A DNA stretch of 64,000 nt, from the NCBI RefSeq assembly GCF_000315795.1, contig NZ_ANHY01000003.1, forward strand, positions 62,001-126,000, in the 5' to 3' direction. The stretch is from Caenispirillum salinarum AK4. Its GTDB lineage: Bacteria > Pseudomonadota > Alphaproteobacteria > Rhodospirillales > Rhodospirillaceae. The position numbers and the translations under genes are program-made. Positions 34,644 through 44,022 of this stretch are shown here, one piece after another (position 1 is the stretch's first letter; every line of letters begins with the position of its first letter). A model generated the notes under the pieces. The model made no database searches. It was not told the origin of the DNA and worked only from the letters and a program-made list of their open reading frames with translations.

Positions 34644-36299
34644 ATGACGAGCCCCAATCCTCCCGGCCCCGGCGGCCCGGCCACCAATGTTCCGGAATAC
34701 TCGGTCAGCGAGCTGTCGCAGGCGCTGAAGCGCACCGTCGAGGACAGCTACGGCCGGGTGCGCGTGCGCGGCGAGATCAGCCAGCCCAAGGTGGCGGCTT
34801 CGGGCCATTGCTACATGCGGCTGAAGGACGATCAGGCGGTGCTGGACGGCATCATCTGGCGCACCAGCATGAGCCGCCTGACGCTGCGCCCGGAAGAGGG
34901 GCTGGAGGTCATCGCCGTCGGAAAGCTGACCACCTATCCCGGCCGCTCGTCCTATCAGATCGTCATCGACTCGCTGGAACTGGCCGGCGAGGGCGCACTG
35001 CTGAAGATGCTGGAGGAACGCCGCAAGCGCCTCGCCGCGGAAGGGCTGTTCGCGCCTGAGCGCAAGCGGCCGATCCCCTACCTTCCGCGCGTCATCGGCG
35101 TGGTGACCTCGCCCACCGGGTCCGTCATCCGCGACATTCTCCACCGCATCGCCGACCGTTTCCCGCGTCACGTGCTGGTGTGGCCCGTCGCCGTGCAGGG
35201 CGATGCGGCGGCCGATCAGGTGACCAACGCCATCAACGGCTTCAACGCCCTGCCGGCGGACGGCTCCGGCCCGGTGCCCAGGCCCGACGTGCTGATCGTC
35301 GCGCGTGGTGGCGGCTCGCTGGAGGACCTGATGGCCTTCAACGAGGAAAGCGTCGTCCGCGCCGCCGCCGCCAGTCACATCCCGCTGATCTCGGCGGTGG
35401 GGCACGAGACCGACACCACGCTCATCGACTACGCCTCCGACCTGCGCGCGCCCACGCCCACGGGCGCGGCGGAAAAGGCGGTGCCGGTGCGCCTCGACCT
35501 GCTGGCCGCGGTGCGGGAGGCGGAAAGCCGGCTGGACGGCGCGGTTTCCCGCCTGCTGGAGGAACGGCGGGTGCGGGTGGAGGCCTGCGCGCGCGGCCTG
35601 CCCGACCTGCCCCGCGTGGTGGAGGATTTCGCCCAGCGGCTCGACGACCGGGCGGAACGCCTCGCCAACGCCCCGCGCGGCCTGTTCGACGGCCTGGACG
35701 GCCGGGTGCGCGAGGCGGTGGCGCGGCTGCGCAGCCCGCGCGAGCTGATGGACATGGCCGCCCACCGGGTGGAGGTCGCCGGCCGCTCCATGATCCAGTG
35801 CATGCGCCAGCGCCTGAGCGAGCGGGAGCAGGCGCTCCTCCACGCCGGTGCCCGCCTGCGCCCCGAACCCCTGCGCGCCGACATCGACCGCGCGGGGAAG
35901 GAGGCCGCGCGCCTGGGCCGCGCCCTGCGGGACGACATGGACCGCCTGATGCGCGGCTGGGACGATGCGCTGAAGCGCGAGGACCGGTTGCTGGAAAGCT
36001 GCTCCCATAAGAGCGTGCTGAACCGGGGCTTCGCGCTGGTCCGCGACGCCGAGGGCCGCGTGGTGGAGGACCCGACGGGCACCGCGCCGGGCGCGGTGTG
36101 GTCGCTGGAGTTCCGGGAGGAGCGCCGCGCCGAGGTCACCGTGCGCGGCGAGGGCGCGGCGGAGCCTGCGCCTTCGGGGAAGAAGAAAGCGCCGGAGCCG
36201 AAGCCGGAACCGGGAAAGACCCGCCTGCGCCCTCGCAAGGCGCAGAAGCCGGCCGCGCCGGAGCCTGTGTTCAACGGTCGCCAGGGGAGCCTGTTCTGA
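34644..36299 (+). CDS. xseA: exodeoxyribonuclease VII large subunit
   Basis: Large subunit of the single-strand-specific exonuclease VII, 551 residues. N-terminal OB-fold (SVSELSQALKRTVEDSYGRVRVRGEI), then the catalytic domain with VTSPTGSVIRDI and ARGGGSLEDLMAFN, GHETDTTLIDYASD, a long coiled coil (about 290-440) that binds XseB subunits, and an extended Lys/Pro-rich tail (about 510-540) longer than in E. coli (456 residues). Stop and the M23 start share a base (TGATG). xseB is not in the window. Confidence 0.95.
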   Translation: MTSPNPPGPGGPATNVPEYSVSELSQALKRTVEDSYGRVRVRGEISQPKVAASGHCYMRLKDDQAVLDGIIWRTSMSRLTLRPEEGLEVIAVGKLTTYPGRSSYQIVIDSLELAGEGALLKMLEERRKRLAAEGLFAPERKRPIPYLPRVIGVVTSPTGSVIRDILHRIADRFPRHVLVWPVAVQGDAAADQVTNAINGFNALPADGSGPVPRPDVLIVARGGGSLEDLMAFNEESVVRAAAASHIPLISAVGHETDTTLIDYASDLRAPTPTGAAEKAVPVRLDLLAAVREAESRLDGAVSRLLEERRVRVEACARGLPDLPRVVEDFAQRLDDRAERLANAPRGLFDGLDGRVREAVARLRSPRELMDMAAHRVEVAGRSMIQCMRQRLSEREQALLHAGARLRPEPLRADIDRAGKEAARLGRALRDDMDRLMRGWDDALKREDRLLESCSHKSVLNRGFALVRDAEGRVVEDPTGTAPGAVWSLEFREERRAEVTVRGEGAAEPAPSGKKKAPEPKPEPGKTRLRPRKAQKPAAPEPVFNGRQGSLF

Positions 36300-37129
36300 T
36301 GCGCTGCCTATTCGCCGCCGCCTTCGCGGTGCTTCTGTCCGCCGCGCCCCTTCACGCCGCCGACCTGAGTGGCCCGGTGGAGCAGGGGGCGCTTGTGCTT
36401 GGTCAGACGCAGCCGGGCACGGCGGTGACGCTGGACGGCCAGCCGGTGCGGGTGGACGAGGCAGGCCGCTTCGTCATCGGCTTCGGCCGCGATGCCGAGC
36501 CCTCGGCGGAGTTGGTGGAGACGGGGCCGGACGGCAGCCGCGTGGTGACGCCGCTGACGGTGGCGGCGCGGGAGTGGGACGTGCAGCGCATCGATGGTCT
36601 GCCGCCCAAGAAGGTGACGCCGGACCCTGACTTCCTCGCCCGAATCCGCACCGAATCCGCCGCCATCGCCGAGGTGCGCGCGGTGGACCGGGCCTCGGGC
36701 GATGTGTTCGCCGGCTGGGTGCATCCGGTGGAGGGGGATACGGTGGTCTCGGGCGTCTTCGGCAGCCAGCGGATTTTGAACGGCGAGCCCCGCAGTCCGC
36801 ACTCCGGCACCGACTACGCGGCGGAAACGGGCCGTCCGGTCTTGGCGGCGGGGCCTGGGGTGGTGTCGCTGGTGCATGACGGCATGTTCTTCACCGGCCA
36901 GACGCTGATGATCGACCACGGCCACGGCGTCCAATCCGTCTACGCCCACCTGAGCCGCATGGTCGTGGCGGAGGGCGACGTGGTGACGGCGGGCCAGAAG
37001 ATCGGCGAGGTCGGCGCCACCGGCCGCGCGACGGGCCCGCACCTGCACTTCGGCGTGAGTTGGTTCGACCGCCGGCTGGACCCGCAGACGGTTTTGGGGG
37101 TGGTGGGCCGGACCGCGCAGGGCGGGTGA
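36299..37129 (+). CDS. M23-family (LytM) peptidase
   Basis: A 276-residue exported protein: signal peptide 1-20 (MRCLFAAAFAVLLSAAPLHA), a beta-rich N-terminal domain, then the LytM domain with HSGTDYAAETGRPVLAAGPG (first zinc His and Asp), MMIDHGHGVQSVYAHLS-type loop and the HxH motif PHLHFG. All zinc ligands are present, so it may cut peptidoglycan cross-links rather than act only as an activator. Coupled to xseA by a one-base overlap; the functional link is unclear. No EnvC coiled coil is present. Confidence 0.88.
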   Translation: MRCLFAAAFAVLLSAAPLHAADLSGPVEQGALVLGQTQPGTAVTLDGQPVRVDEAGRFVIGFGRDAEPSAELVETGPDGSRVVTPLTVAAREWDVQRIDGLPPKKVTPDPDFLARIRTESAAIAEVRAVDRASGDVFAGWVHPVEGDTVVSGVFGSQRILNGEPRSPHSGTDYAAETGRPVLAAGPGVVSLVHDGMFFTGQTLMIDHGHGVQSVYAHLSRMVVAEGDVVTAGQKIGEVGATGRATGPHLHFGVSWFDRRLDPQTVLGVVGRTAQGG

Positions 37130-37182
37130 GTCCGGCGGTCCCCCGGCGCGCAGGCAGCAGGATGGCGGGCGTCTGACGTGGA

Positions 37183-37263
37183 CCCCTGCTTTCGCAGGGG
37201 TGACGGTAATTACTTCATAGGTAACAACTATTTAGAGATCGTCATTCCTGCGAAAGCAGGAAT
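37183..37263. repeat. paired palindromes (REP/MITE-like element)
   Basis: CCCCTGC-TTTC-GCAGGGG (37183-37200) and ATTCCTGC-GAAA-GCAGGAAT (37244-37263) are inverted copies of one palindrome type, 43 A/T-rich bases apart. The tip sequences TTTC and GAAA are complementary, so the whole unit is itself an inverted repeat. Similar units lie at 47173-47391. The gap 37130-37517 holds no gene besides this. Confidence 0.65.
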
Positions 37264-37517
37264 CCGCGTACAGTGCCGACCATCGTGCCGCGCTCCGCCG
37301 CCGAACATCCACGATTACTTTGCACCCTCAAAGGCTGGGATCCACCTCCAGCGCCGATCGGCCTTTCATCCGCCGAAATCGGGAGTGTGAGGGCCCGTGG
37401 CCCTCGCGGGAAGGCGGGTGCGGGCGGCAGCCCGCTCGGCGGCAGCCGAAGTCGCTTCCCGTTCCGCGCGATTGCCAGTACCATCCATGGCGTCCCCACC
37501 TGCGGGAGCGCCGCCTC

Positions 37518-37853
37518 ATGGATTTCGCCACGGCCGAACAGATCGGTGCCATGATCGAGGAGATCGTCGCCGCCGCCGCGCCCTCCGCCAAGGGCCGGGC
37601 GATGTATGGCGGGCGGGTGTTCGAGATGGAGGCGGGGAACCCCAAGACCCTCTTTGCCGGCTTCTTCGTCTACGACGGCCATGCCAGCTTGGAATTCTCC
37701 CACGGGGCGCGGTTCGAGGACCCAGCCGGGCATCTGGAAGGGAAGGGCAAGCACCGGCGGCATGTGAAGCTGCGGACGGCGGAGGACGTCGAAGCCAAGG
37801 ACGTCGCCGGGTTCATGGCGCAGGCCGTCAGGCTGGCGACGGAGCCCGCTTAA
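37518..37853 (+). CDS. DUF1801-type protein
   Basis: A 111-residue protein of the YdhG/DUF1801 fold (PF08818 type): MYGGRVFEMEAGNPKTLFAGFFVYDGHASLEF matches the central sheet, ending KLRTAEDVEAKDVAGFMAQA. Function is not established for this family. The start at 37518 (MDFATAEQIG) has GGGAG upstream; a frame from 37320 has an Arg/Pro-rich unlikely N-terminus. Its stop overlaps the stop of moaE on the other strand by four bases. Confidence 0.7.
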   Translation: MDFATAEQIGAMIEEIVAAAAPSAKGRAMYGGRVFEMEAGNPKTLFAGFFVYDGHASLEFSHGARFEDPAGHLEGKGKHRRHVKLRTAEDVEAKDVAGFMAQAVRLATEPA

Positions 37854-38320
37854 CCCTCGTCGCCGCCCCACCGCGCCGCCGCCGCGTCGTCGCTTTCGCG
37901 CGCGTCGACCCAGCGGCCGCCGTTCGGGGTTTCTTCCAGCTTCCAGAAGGGTGCCTTGGTCTTCAGCCAGTCCATGAGGAAGGCGCAGGCGTCAAACGCC
38001 GCCTGACGGTGGCTGCTGGCCGTCAACACCAGCACGATGCGCTCGCCCGGCTCCATCCGGCCGTACCGATGCACCACCAGCACGTCGTGCAGCGGCCAGC
38101 GCTCGCGCGCGTCGGCCTCAATGGCCTCCAGCTGGCGTTCCGTCATGCCGGGATAGTGTTCCAGGGTCATGGCGGAGACAGCGCCCGACCCTTCGGCCGT
38201 CTTGTCGGCGCGGACGAGGCCGACGAAGCTCGCCACGGCACCCACGCTCGTATCCCCGGCGCAGAAGGCGGCCATTTCGGCGCCCACGTCGAAATCCTCG
38301 CGCTGGACCCGCACCGCCAT
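37850..38320 (-). CDS. moaE: molybdopterin synthase catalytic subunit
   Basis: Inserts the dithiolene sulfurs into precursor Z (cPMP) using MoaD thiocarboxylate. The 156-residue protein shows GAVASFVGLVRADK, EHYPGMTERQLEAI, VVHRYGRMEPGE and the active-site lysines in KTKAPFWKLEE. Complete, with a slightly acidic C-terminal extension. Four bases after moaD, giving pgsA-moaD-moaE. Confidence 0.96.
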   Translation of the reverse strand: MAVRVQREDFDVGAEMAAFCAGDTSVGAVASFVGLVRADKTAEGSGAVSAMTLEHYPGMTERQLEAIEADARERWPLHDVLVVHRYGRMEPGERIVLVLTASSHRQAAFDACAFLMDWLKTKAPFWKLEETPNGGRWVDARESDDAAAARWGGDEG

Positions 38321-38324
38321 GGCG

Positions 38325-38579
38325 TCAGCCTCCCGTCACCGGAGGGAAGAAGGCGATCTCGTCGCCGGCCTTCACCGGCGTGTCGGGCTTGGCGTAGTCC
38401 TGGTTCACCGCGAAACGCAGGCGGTCGGTGTCGACCAGGGCCTTGGCGTGGGCCGGGGACTGATCCTTCAGCCAGGCGATCAGGTCACCCACCGTCGCCA
38501 CCGTGCCAGCGGGCGGCGAGACGTCTTCATGGCCGGTGCCGATGGTGTCGCGCAGCCAGGCGAAATAGAGAATCTTCAT
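38325..38579 (-). CDS. moaD: molybdopterin synthase sulfur carrier subunit
   Basis: Ubiquitin-fold carrier of 84 residues. It begins MKILYFAWLRDTIG, keeps PPVTGG at the end, where the C-terminal Gly-Gly is adenylated and thiocarboxylated by MoeB. Starts inside the pgsA stop (ATGA), so it is co-translated with pgsA; moaE follows. Confidence 0.95.
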   Translation of the reverse strand: MKILYFAWLRDTIGTGHEDVSPPAGTVATVGDLIAWLKDQSPAHAKALVDTDRLRFAVNQDYAKPDTPVKAGDEIAFFPPVTGG

Positions 38580-39187
38580 TCTCCGGCCTCCTCGGCCTCG
38601 GTCAGTTGAGCGGCCTCCTCGGCGGCGCGGCGGTCGCTTTCCTTCATGTGGTAGAGGCCGTGGGTCAGGTAGTCCCAGCCGGTGACGATGGTCATCACGG
38701 CCGCCACCCACAGCGCGATCTCGCCCAGCAGAACGGCGGGAATGCCCCAGGGCGCAGCCTCGCCCAATATCAGCAGCGTCAGGGCGACCAGTTGGAAGGT
38801 GGTCTTCCATTTCGCCAGCTTGGTGACGGGCACGCTGACCTGGATTTCCGCCAGGAACTCCCGCAGGCCCGAGACCAGGATTTCACGGCAGAGGATGACG
38901 GCGGCGGGCAGGTAGCTCCACACCGTCATGGTGTCGAAGCCCACCAGCAGCAGCAGCACGGCGGCGACCAGCAGCTTGTCGGCGATGGGGTCCAGGAAGC
39001 GCCCGAGCGCGCTGACTTGGTTCCAGCGCCGGGCCAGGAAGCCGTCGAACCAGTCCGTCACGGCGGCGGCGACGAACAGGCCGCAGGCAATCCAGCGGGC
39101 CAGGTCACCGGGCACGTAGAACAGGCCGATCACCACCGGAATCACCACGATCCGGGACAGGGTGAGGATGTTCGGCAAGGTGTACAC
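38576..39187 (-). CDS. pgsA: phosphatidylglycerophosphate synthase
   Basis: CDP-alcohol phosphatidyltransferase making PGP from CDP-diacylglycerol and glycerol-3-phosphate, 203 residues, membrane-bound. The signature DG-x2-AR-x8-G-x3-D-x3-D is intact in DGFLARRWNQVSALGRFLD and PIADKLL. The GTG at 39187 (YTLPNILTLSRIVV) has AGGAAGGG seven bases upstream and gives the usual N-terminus. A second GTG at 39256 overlaps the uvrC stop (GTGA) and would add 23 residues; it is the alternative. Confidence 0.93.
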   Translation of the reverse strand: MYTLPNILTLSRIVVIPVVIGLFYVPGDLARWIACGLFVAAAVTDWFDGFLARRWNQVSALGRFLDPIADKLLVAAVLLLLVGFDTMTVWSYLPAAVILCREILVSGLREFLAEIQVSVPVTKLAKWKTTFQLVALTLLILGEAAPWGIPAVLLGEIALWVAAVMTIVTGWDYLTHGLYHMKESDRRAAEEAAQLTEAEEAGE

Positions 39188-39252
39188 GGGTCGGCCCTTC
39201 CTGGTGTCGACGGTCTGGTGCCCCGGCGGCGGGTGCGGGCATCCTATCTTGC

Positions 39253-41205
39253 TCACCCCTCCGGGTGAAAGTGGTCATAAATCTTTCTCGCCAGCGCGGC
39301 GGAAATGCCCTCCACGCTTTCCAGGTCGCGCAGCGCCGCCTCGCGCACCCCGCGGGCGGAGCCGAAGTGGTGCAAGAGCGCCTTCTTGCGCCGGGCGCCG
39401 ATGCCGGGCACGTCCTCCAGCCCCGTGCGCGTGATGTCCTTGGACCGCCGCGCCCGGTGGGTGCCGATGGCGAACCGGTGCGCCTCGTCGCGCAGGCGCT
39501 GGAGGAAGTAGAGCACCGGGTGGCGCATGGGCAACTGGAACGGCTCCCGCCCCGTCATGAAGAAACGCTCGCGGCCGGCGTCGCGGTCCGGGCCTTTCGC
39601 GATGGAGACCAGCGTCACGTCCTCCACGCCAAGGTCGTCGAAGACCTCCTGCACCACCTTCAACTGGCCCTGGCCGCCGTCGATGAGCACCACGTCGGGC
39701 CACTGGCCGCGATCGCGGTCGGGGTCTTCCTTCATGGCGCGGGCGAAGCGGCGGGTCAGCACCTCGCGCATCATGGCGTAGTCGTCGCCGGCGGCCTCGG
39801 CGTTCTTGATGTTGAACTTGCGATAGCTGTTCTTCATGAAGCCTTCGGGCCCGGCCACGATCATGCCGCCGATGGCGTTGGACCCCTGGATGTGGCTGTT
39901 GTCGTAGACCTCGATCCGCTCGGGCGTGCGCTCCATGTCGAACACCTCCGCCACGCCGTCCAGCAGCTTGCGCTGGGCGGAGCTTTCCGCCAGCCGGCGG
40001 CCGAGCGCTTCCTCGGCGTTGCGGCGCGCGGTGACGACCATGGCGGCGCGGTCGCCGCGCTTGGGCACGTGCAGGCGCACCTTGCGCTCCGCCTTGGCGG
40101 ACAGCGCTTCGGCCATGAGCGGGGCCTGCGGCAGGTCGTGGCTGAGCAGGACCTCCTTCGGCGGCTCCTTGTTGTCGTAGAACTGGCCAATGAAGGCTTC
40201 CAGCACCTCGCCGGGCTCGGCGTCCTGGCTGTGGGCGGGGAAGTAGGCGCGGTTGCCGTAGTTCTGCCCGGCGCGGAAGAAGAACACCTCGATGCAGGCC
40301 TGCCCGCCGGCCTGGTGGATCGCCATGACGTCAGCGTCCGGGGCGCTGGGCAGGTTCACTTCCTGGTGGCTCTGGATGCGGGTCAGCGCCCGGATGCGGT
40401 CGCGGTACATGGCCGCTTCCTCGAACTCCAGGTTTTCCGACGCCGCTTCCATGCGCTTGGCGAGGGCCTGCTGGATGCGTGCGCTTTCGCCGGCCAGGAA
40501 GGCGCGGCTTTCCTCCACCAGCTCGCCATAGTGCTCGCGGCTGATGCGATCGACGCAGGGCGCGGCGCAGCGCTTGATTTGATACAGCAGGCAGGGCCGC
40601 GTGCGGCTGGAGAAGACGCTGTCCGAGCAGGTGCGCAGCAGGAACGCCTTCTGCAGGTGGGTCAGCGTCTGGTTTACCGCGCCGGCGCTGGCGAAGGGGC
40701 CGAAGTACTGGCCGGGGATGCTGCGGGCGCCGCGGTGCTTGATGATGCGCGGGTAGTCGTGTCCTTCCGTCACCACGACGTAGGGGAAGCTCTTGTCGTC
40801 GCGCAGGAGGATGTTGTAGCGGGGCTTGAGGCGCTTGATGTAGTTGCTCTCAAGCAGCAGCGCCTCGACCTCGGTGCTGGTGACGACGATCTCCATCGCC
40901 GCCGTCTCGGTCACCATGCGCTGGAGCCGCATGGGCAGCTGCGCGATGCGGGTGTAGGCCACCACGCGCTTCTTCAGGTTCTTGGCCTTGCCCACGTACA
41001 GCACGTCGCCCTTGGCGTTCATCATGCGGTAGACGCCGGGCTTGTCGGGCAGGGTTTTCAGCGTGCGCGAAATGACGGCCACCCCGCGCGAGACGGCGTC
41101 CGGCGCTTCGTCCGGCGCAAGGTCGGCGTCCACCACCCGAATGTCTGCGGCTGGTTCGGTTTCGGGCGTGGCGGCGGTTTTCTGGTCGGTCTCGGGCGCG
41201 CTCAT
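39253..41205 (-). CDS. uvrC: excinuclease ABC subunit C
   Basis: Nucleotide excision repair nuclease making the 3' and 5' incisions with UvrB. About 650 residues: an acidic Ala/Glu-rich N-terminus, GIY-YIG domain ([20 protein letters not shown]), UvrB-binding UVR region (about 205-240), the RNase-H-like 5' nuclease domain ([11 protein letters not shown]) and helix-hairpin-helix [23 protein letters not shown] 41205 is used; an in-frame TTG at 41223 with GAAGAG upstream could add six residues. First gene of uvrC-pgsA-moaDE. DnaA-box-like sites lie upstream. Confidence 0.95.
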   Translation of the reverse strand: MSAPETDQKTAATPETEPAADIRVVDADLAPDEAPDAVSRGVAVISRTLKTLPDKPGVYRMMNAKGDVLYVGKAKNLKKRVVAYTRIAQLPMRLQRMVTETAAMEIVVTSTEVEALLLESNYIKRLKPRYNILLRDDKSFPYVVVTEGHDYPRIIKHRGARSIPGQYFGPFASAGAVNQTLTHLQKAFLLRTCSDSVFSSRTRPCLLYQIKRCAAPCVDRISREHYGELVEESRAFLAGESARIQQALAKRMEAASENLEFEEAAMYRDRIRALTRIQSHQEVNLPSAPDADVMAIHQAGGQACIEVFFFRAGQNYGNRAYFPAHSQDAEPGEVLEAFIGQFYDNKEPPKEVLLSHDLPQAPLMAEALSAKAERKVRLHVPKRGDRAAMVVTARRNAEEALGRRLAESSAQRKLLDGVAEVFDMERTPERIEVYDNSHIQGSNAIGGMIVAGPEGFMKNSYRKFNIKNAEAAGDDYAMMREVLTRRFARAMKEDPDRDRGQWPDVVLIDGGQGQLKVVQEVFDDLGVEDVTLVSIAKGPDRDAGRERFFMTGREPFQLPMRHPVLYFLQRLRDEAHRFAIGTHRARRSKDITRTGLEDVPGIGARRKKALLHHFGSARGVREAALRDLESVEGISAALARKIYDHFHPEG

Positions 41206-41311
41206 GACGGCAATCTTGGTCAAGGGCTCTTCAGGGTCAACGGTCGGTGGAGGCGGTCGCGCTCAGGGTGGAACACGGGGGCATCAGGCGGAAAAATCTA
41301 CGCCGTCCGAC

Positions 41312-41346
41312 ATATCCACGGAGCCTGTGGATAACTTTGTGAATAG
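41312..41346. promoter_or_regulatory. cluster of DnaA-box-like sites upstream of uvrC
   Basis: TGTGGATAA (41326-41334) is a perfect DnaA box on the minus strand; TGTGAATAG (41338-41346) matches at eight of nine; ATATCCACG (41312-41320) at seven of nine. They lie within 35 bases about 110-140 bases before uvrC. The gap 41224-41690 (467 bases) is A/T-richer than average and shows no convincing gene. Confidence 0.4.
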
Positions 41347-41690
41347 CTGTGGGGCATCTCGCTCCGACCCGCAGGACTCTTGGAGTCTCACCGCCTTGCA
41401 CAAAAAATGTGCGAACAGCGGAACCCCTTGATTTTCCTGCATTACGGAAAGTTCGAGGGGATCATGATCTTCCATCTTGACAGGGATATTGCGGTTTGGC
41501 AGCCGTCCCCATGCCCTGTGCACAACCCGGCACTCGATGGCTGGGCCGGCGCGAATCGGCGGGTTTCCCTAATCTTTTCGTTCGAACTTTAGGCGGAACC
41601 GTCTAAGCCGATCGCGCGTTGGTAGCGAATCATGTCGCACAACCCGCCGGCGCCTCGCGGTACGGGCGCCGTGTGGCGTCACGCAAACGA

Positions 41691-42116
41691 TTACGCAAGG
41701 GTGTTGAAGCGCTCGATTTCGACGCCGACCGAGGTCACGTCCTCGAACACGTCCAGCTTTTCCACCCGCACCCGCGCGGAGCGGATGCGGGGGTCGGTCA
41801 GGCAGCTTTCCGCGATCCGTTCGGCCATGGTTTCCACCAGATTGACGTGGCGGTCGAGCACCACGTCGCGCACGCGCTCGCGGATCTTTTCGTAGCAGAC
41901 CACTTCCGCCAGGTCGTCATGGCGCGGCCCTTCGCCCTCGCGCACGGCCAGGTCCAGGTTGATGCGCACGCGCTGGGGCGTCTCGTGCTCGTGCTTGTAG
42001 ACGCCGATGCTGGCGACCACCACCAGGTCGCGCAGAAACACATGGCGCAGGCCGGACTGGGCGCTGGCGATGGCGGAGGGAAACGGCGTGACGACGGGCG
42101 TTGCGGGCATGGGCAT
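41691..42116 (-). CDS. folB: dihydroneopterin aldolase
   Basis: Folate-pathway enzyme converting dihydroneopterin to hydroxymethyl-dihydropterin, 141 residues with about 22 extra at the N-terminus. The domain begins RHVFLRDLVVVASIGVYKHEHETPQRVRI, with the active-site Glu (in YKHEHE), Tyr and Lys (CYEKIRERV), and HVNLVETMAERIAE near the end, closing with VEKLDVFEDVTSVGVEIER. It lies downstream of the pteridine-reductase-like SDR, which supports a pterin role for both. Confidence 0.94.
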   Translation of the reverse strand: MPMPATPVVTPFPSAIASAQSGLRHVFLRDLVVVASIGVYKHEHETPQRVRINLDLAVREGEGPRHDDLAEVVCYEKIRERVRDVVLDRHVNLVETMAERIAESCLTDPRIRSARVRVEKLDVFEDVTSVGVEIERFNTLA

Positions 42117-42250
42117 CCGGTCCGGTTGAGGGCGCGGCGGCGGCCGGGCGGGAAGGCTCGGCCACGCGGGCGGGCGGCGCGGAAGGCGCGATATAGGGCG
42201 GACCGGCCGATCCGCCAGGGCGACAGGCCCCGGCGCCCTTCCGCCGGAGC

Positions 42251-43051
42251 CTACTCCGCGATGGACTGGGGGCCCTTGCCGTTGTGCGGGTCCTGGCTCC
42301 AGGCAAGGTGCTGGCCGCCGTCCAGGGCAATCATTTGCCCGGTCATGGCCGGGGCTGCAAGGATAAACCGCACGGCGTCGCAGACCTCCTCGGGCGTCGT
42401 CCCCCGTTCCAGCGGCATGGAGGCGCTTTGCGCGTCGAACTGTTCCTGGCTTTGGCGGGGGCTGGGCAGGGTCGGGCCGGGGCCGATGGCGTTGACGCGG
42501 ATGCGCGGCGCGAGCGCCAGGGCCAGCGTCTGCGTCAGGGTCCACAGCCCCGCCTTGGACAGGGTGTAGGTGACGAAGTGCGGGGTGAGGTTCCACACCC
42601 GCTCGTCAATGATGTTGACGACGCAGCCGTGGTTCGGTGCCTCCACCTGCCGGGCAAAGGCCTGGGTCAGCACGAAGGGCGCCCGCAGGTTGGCCTCCAT
42701 GTGGAGGTCCCACGACTCGCGCGTCGCGCCGTTCCAGTCGTCGTATTCGAAGACGGACGCATTGTTGACCAGCGCCCCCAGCGGCCCCAGCGCCGCGGCG
42801 GCCTGCTCCACCAGGCCGGCCACGTCGGCCTCGCGGCCCAGGTCGGCCCGCAGGGCGACGGCGCGGCGGCCCCGGGCCTCGATTTCGGCGCAGACGGCGT
42901 CGGCCTCCTCGGGGTCGGAGCGGTAGTGCACGGCGACGTCCCAGCCGTGGTCGGCCAGGTCCAGGGCGATGGCGCGGCCGATGCGCTTGGCGCTTCCCGT
43001 GATCAGCACCGTGCGCGGCGAGGGGCTGGGCTTGCGAGGCGTATTGGTCAT
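42251..43051 (-). CDS. folM: pteridine reductase-like SDR (FolM/PTR1 type)
   Basis: A 266-residue SDR. Two features set it apart from ordinary SDRs. The cofactor motif is TGSAKRIG (residues 18-25), with Arg23 in the TGxxxRxG pattern of pteridine reductases. The position 13 before the catalytic Tyr162 (YTLSK, Lys166) is Asp149 (NIIDERV) instead of Ser, as in PTR1 and FolM. FolM reduces dihydromonapterin and dihydrofolate. Next to folB, this points to pterin/folate reduction. Its start overlaps the CaCA stop (ATGA). The symbol is by analogy; the exact substrate is inferred. Confidence 0.75.
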   Translation of the reverse strand: MTNTPRKPSPSPRTVLITGSAKRIGRAIALDLADHGWDVAVHYRSDPEEADAVCAEIEARGRRAVALRADLGREADVAGLVEQAAAALGPLGALVNNASVFEYDDWNGATRESWDLHMEANLRAPFVLTQAFARQVEAPNHGCVVNIIDERVWNLTPHFVTYTLSKAGLWTLTQTLALALAPRIRVNAIGPGPTLPSPRQSQEQFDAQSASMPLERGTTPEEVCDAVRFILAAPAMTGQMIALDGGQHLAWSQDPHNGKGPQSIAE

Positions 43052-44022
43052 GTGAAGAGTTTATCCACGCCGATGAACAGGACAGCGATATAGGCCGTGT
43101 ACCCCGCCAGCAGGAAGCCGCCCTCCGCCCGCGACAACTGTCGGCCGGACAGGAAGAACGGCACCAGCAGCAGGGTGACGGCCAGCATGACCCATACGTC
43201 GAACTGCATCACCTGGACCGGCGTTGCGGACGGTTTCACCAGCGCCGCCGCGCCCATGACGCCCAGAATGTTGAAGACGTTGGAGCCCACCACGTTGCCG
43301 AGCGCCACGTCGTTGTGCTTCTTCAGTGCCGCCGCGACGGCCGTCGCCAGCTCGGGCAGCGACGTGCCGATGGCGACCATGGTCAGGCCGATGACCTCTT
43401 CCGGCACGCCCCAGTCGCGCGCAATGGAGGTGGCGCCGATGACCAGCAGCCGGGCGCCGCCGATGACGCCGGCCAAGCCGATGAGGGTGGCGCCGATGAT
43501 GGTCGCCCAGCTTTTGTGCTGCAGGGTGGACAGCTCCTCCACCTCTTCCAGCGCCGCCTGGGACTCGGCCGATGTCTTGCGCTCGCGGAAGTAGGACCAC
43601 AGCAGGTAGGCCGCCAGGGCCGCCAGCATCACGCCGCCTTCCCAGCGCACGACGCCCCAGCCCCACATGAAGAACAGCATGGCCAGCGACGCGCCGATCA
43701 GCACGACCGACTCGCGCGCGAACGCCCTCATTTCGGCGTGCACCGGCTGGATCAGCGCCGCGAAGGCCAGGATCAGCATGATGTTGGCGATGTTCGACCC
43801 GATGACGTTGCCGTAGACCAGGCCGCCGGCCCCGGTCATGGCCGCCTGCACGGCCACCACCAGCTCGGGCGCCGAGGTGCCGAAGGCCACCACCGTCAGG
43901 CCGATCACCAGGGGCGAGATGCCCAGGCGGTCGGCCATGGCGACGGCGCCGCGCACCAGCGCCTCGGCCGCGGCCACAAGCAGCACGAGGCCGGCGATGA
44001 AAAACACCCAGTCCATCAGCAT
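43048..44022 (-). CDS. calcium/sodium antiporter (CaCA family)
   Basis: A 324-residue cation exchanger with about ten helices in two inverted halves. Both alpha repeats are clear: LTVVAFGTSAPELVVAV with GNVIGSNIANI, and LTMVAIGTSLPELATAV with GNVVGSNVFNI, which hold the ion-binding Glu residues. An acidic cytosolic loop (SAESQAALEEVEELS) separates them. Similar to YrbG. Start ATG 44022, with GAGAG upstream. The start of the pteridine-reductase-like gene overlaps its stop, though a shared function is not evident. Confidence 0.92.
   Translation of the reverse strand: MLMDWVFFIAGLVLLVAAAEALVRGAVAMADRLGISPLVIGLTVVAFGTSAPELVVAVQAAMTGAGGLVYGNVIGSNIANIMLILAFAALIQPVHAEMRAFARESVVLIGASLAMLFFMWGWGVVRWEGGVMLAALAAYLLWSYFRERKTSAESQAALEEVEELSTLQHKSWATIIGATLIGLAGVIGGARLLVIGATSIARDWGVPEEVIGLTMVAIGTSLPELATAVAAALKKHNDVALGNVVGSNVFNILGVMGAAALVKPSATPVQVMQFDVWVMLAVTLLLVPFFLSGRQLSRAEGGFLLAGYTAYIAVLFIGVDKLFT

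Noticed and set aside
41284-41523. A 79-codon minus-strand frame in the uvrC-folB gap
   Set aside because: No ribosome site, no recognisable domain, and it covers the DnaA-box cluster.
41224-41690. Possible chromosome origin near the DnaA boxes
   Set aside because: Only three boxes in a cluster, no repeated A/T-rich unwinding elements, and the flanking genes (uvrC, folB) are not the usual origin neighbours of Alphaproteobacteria.
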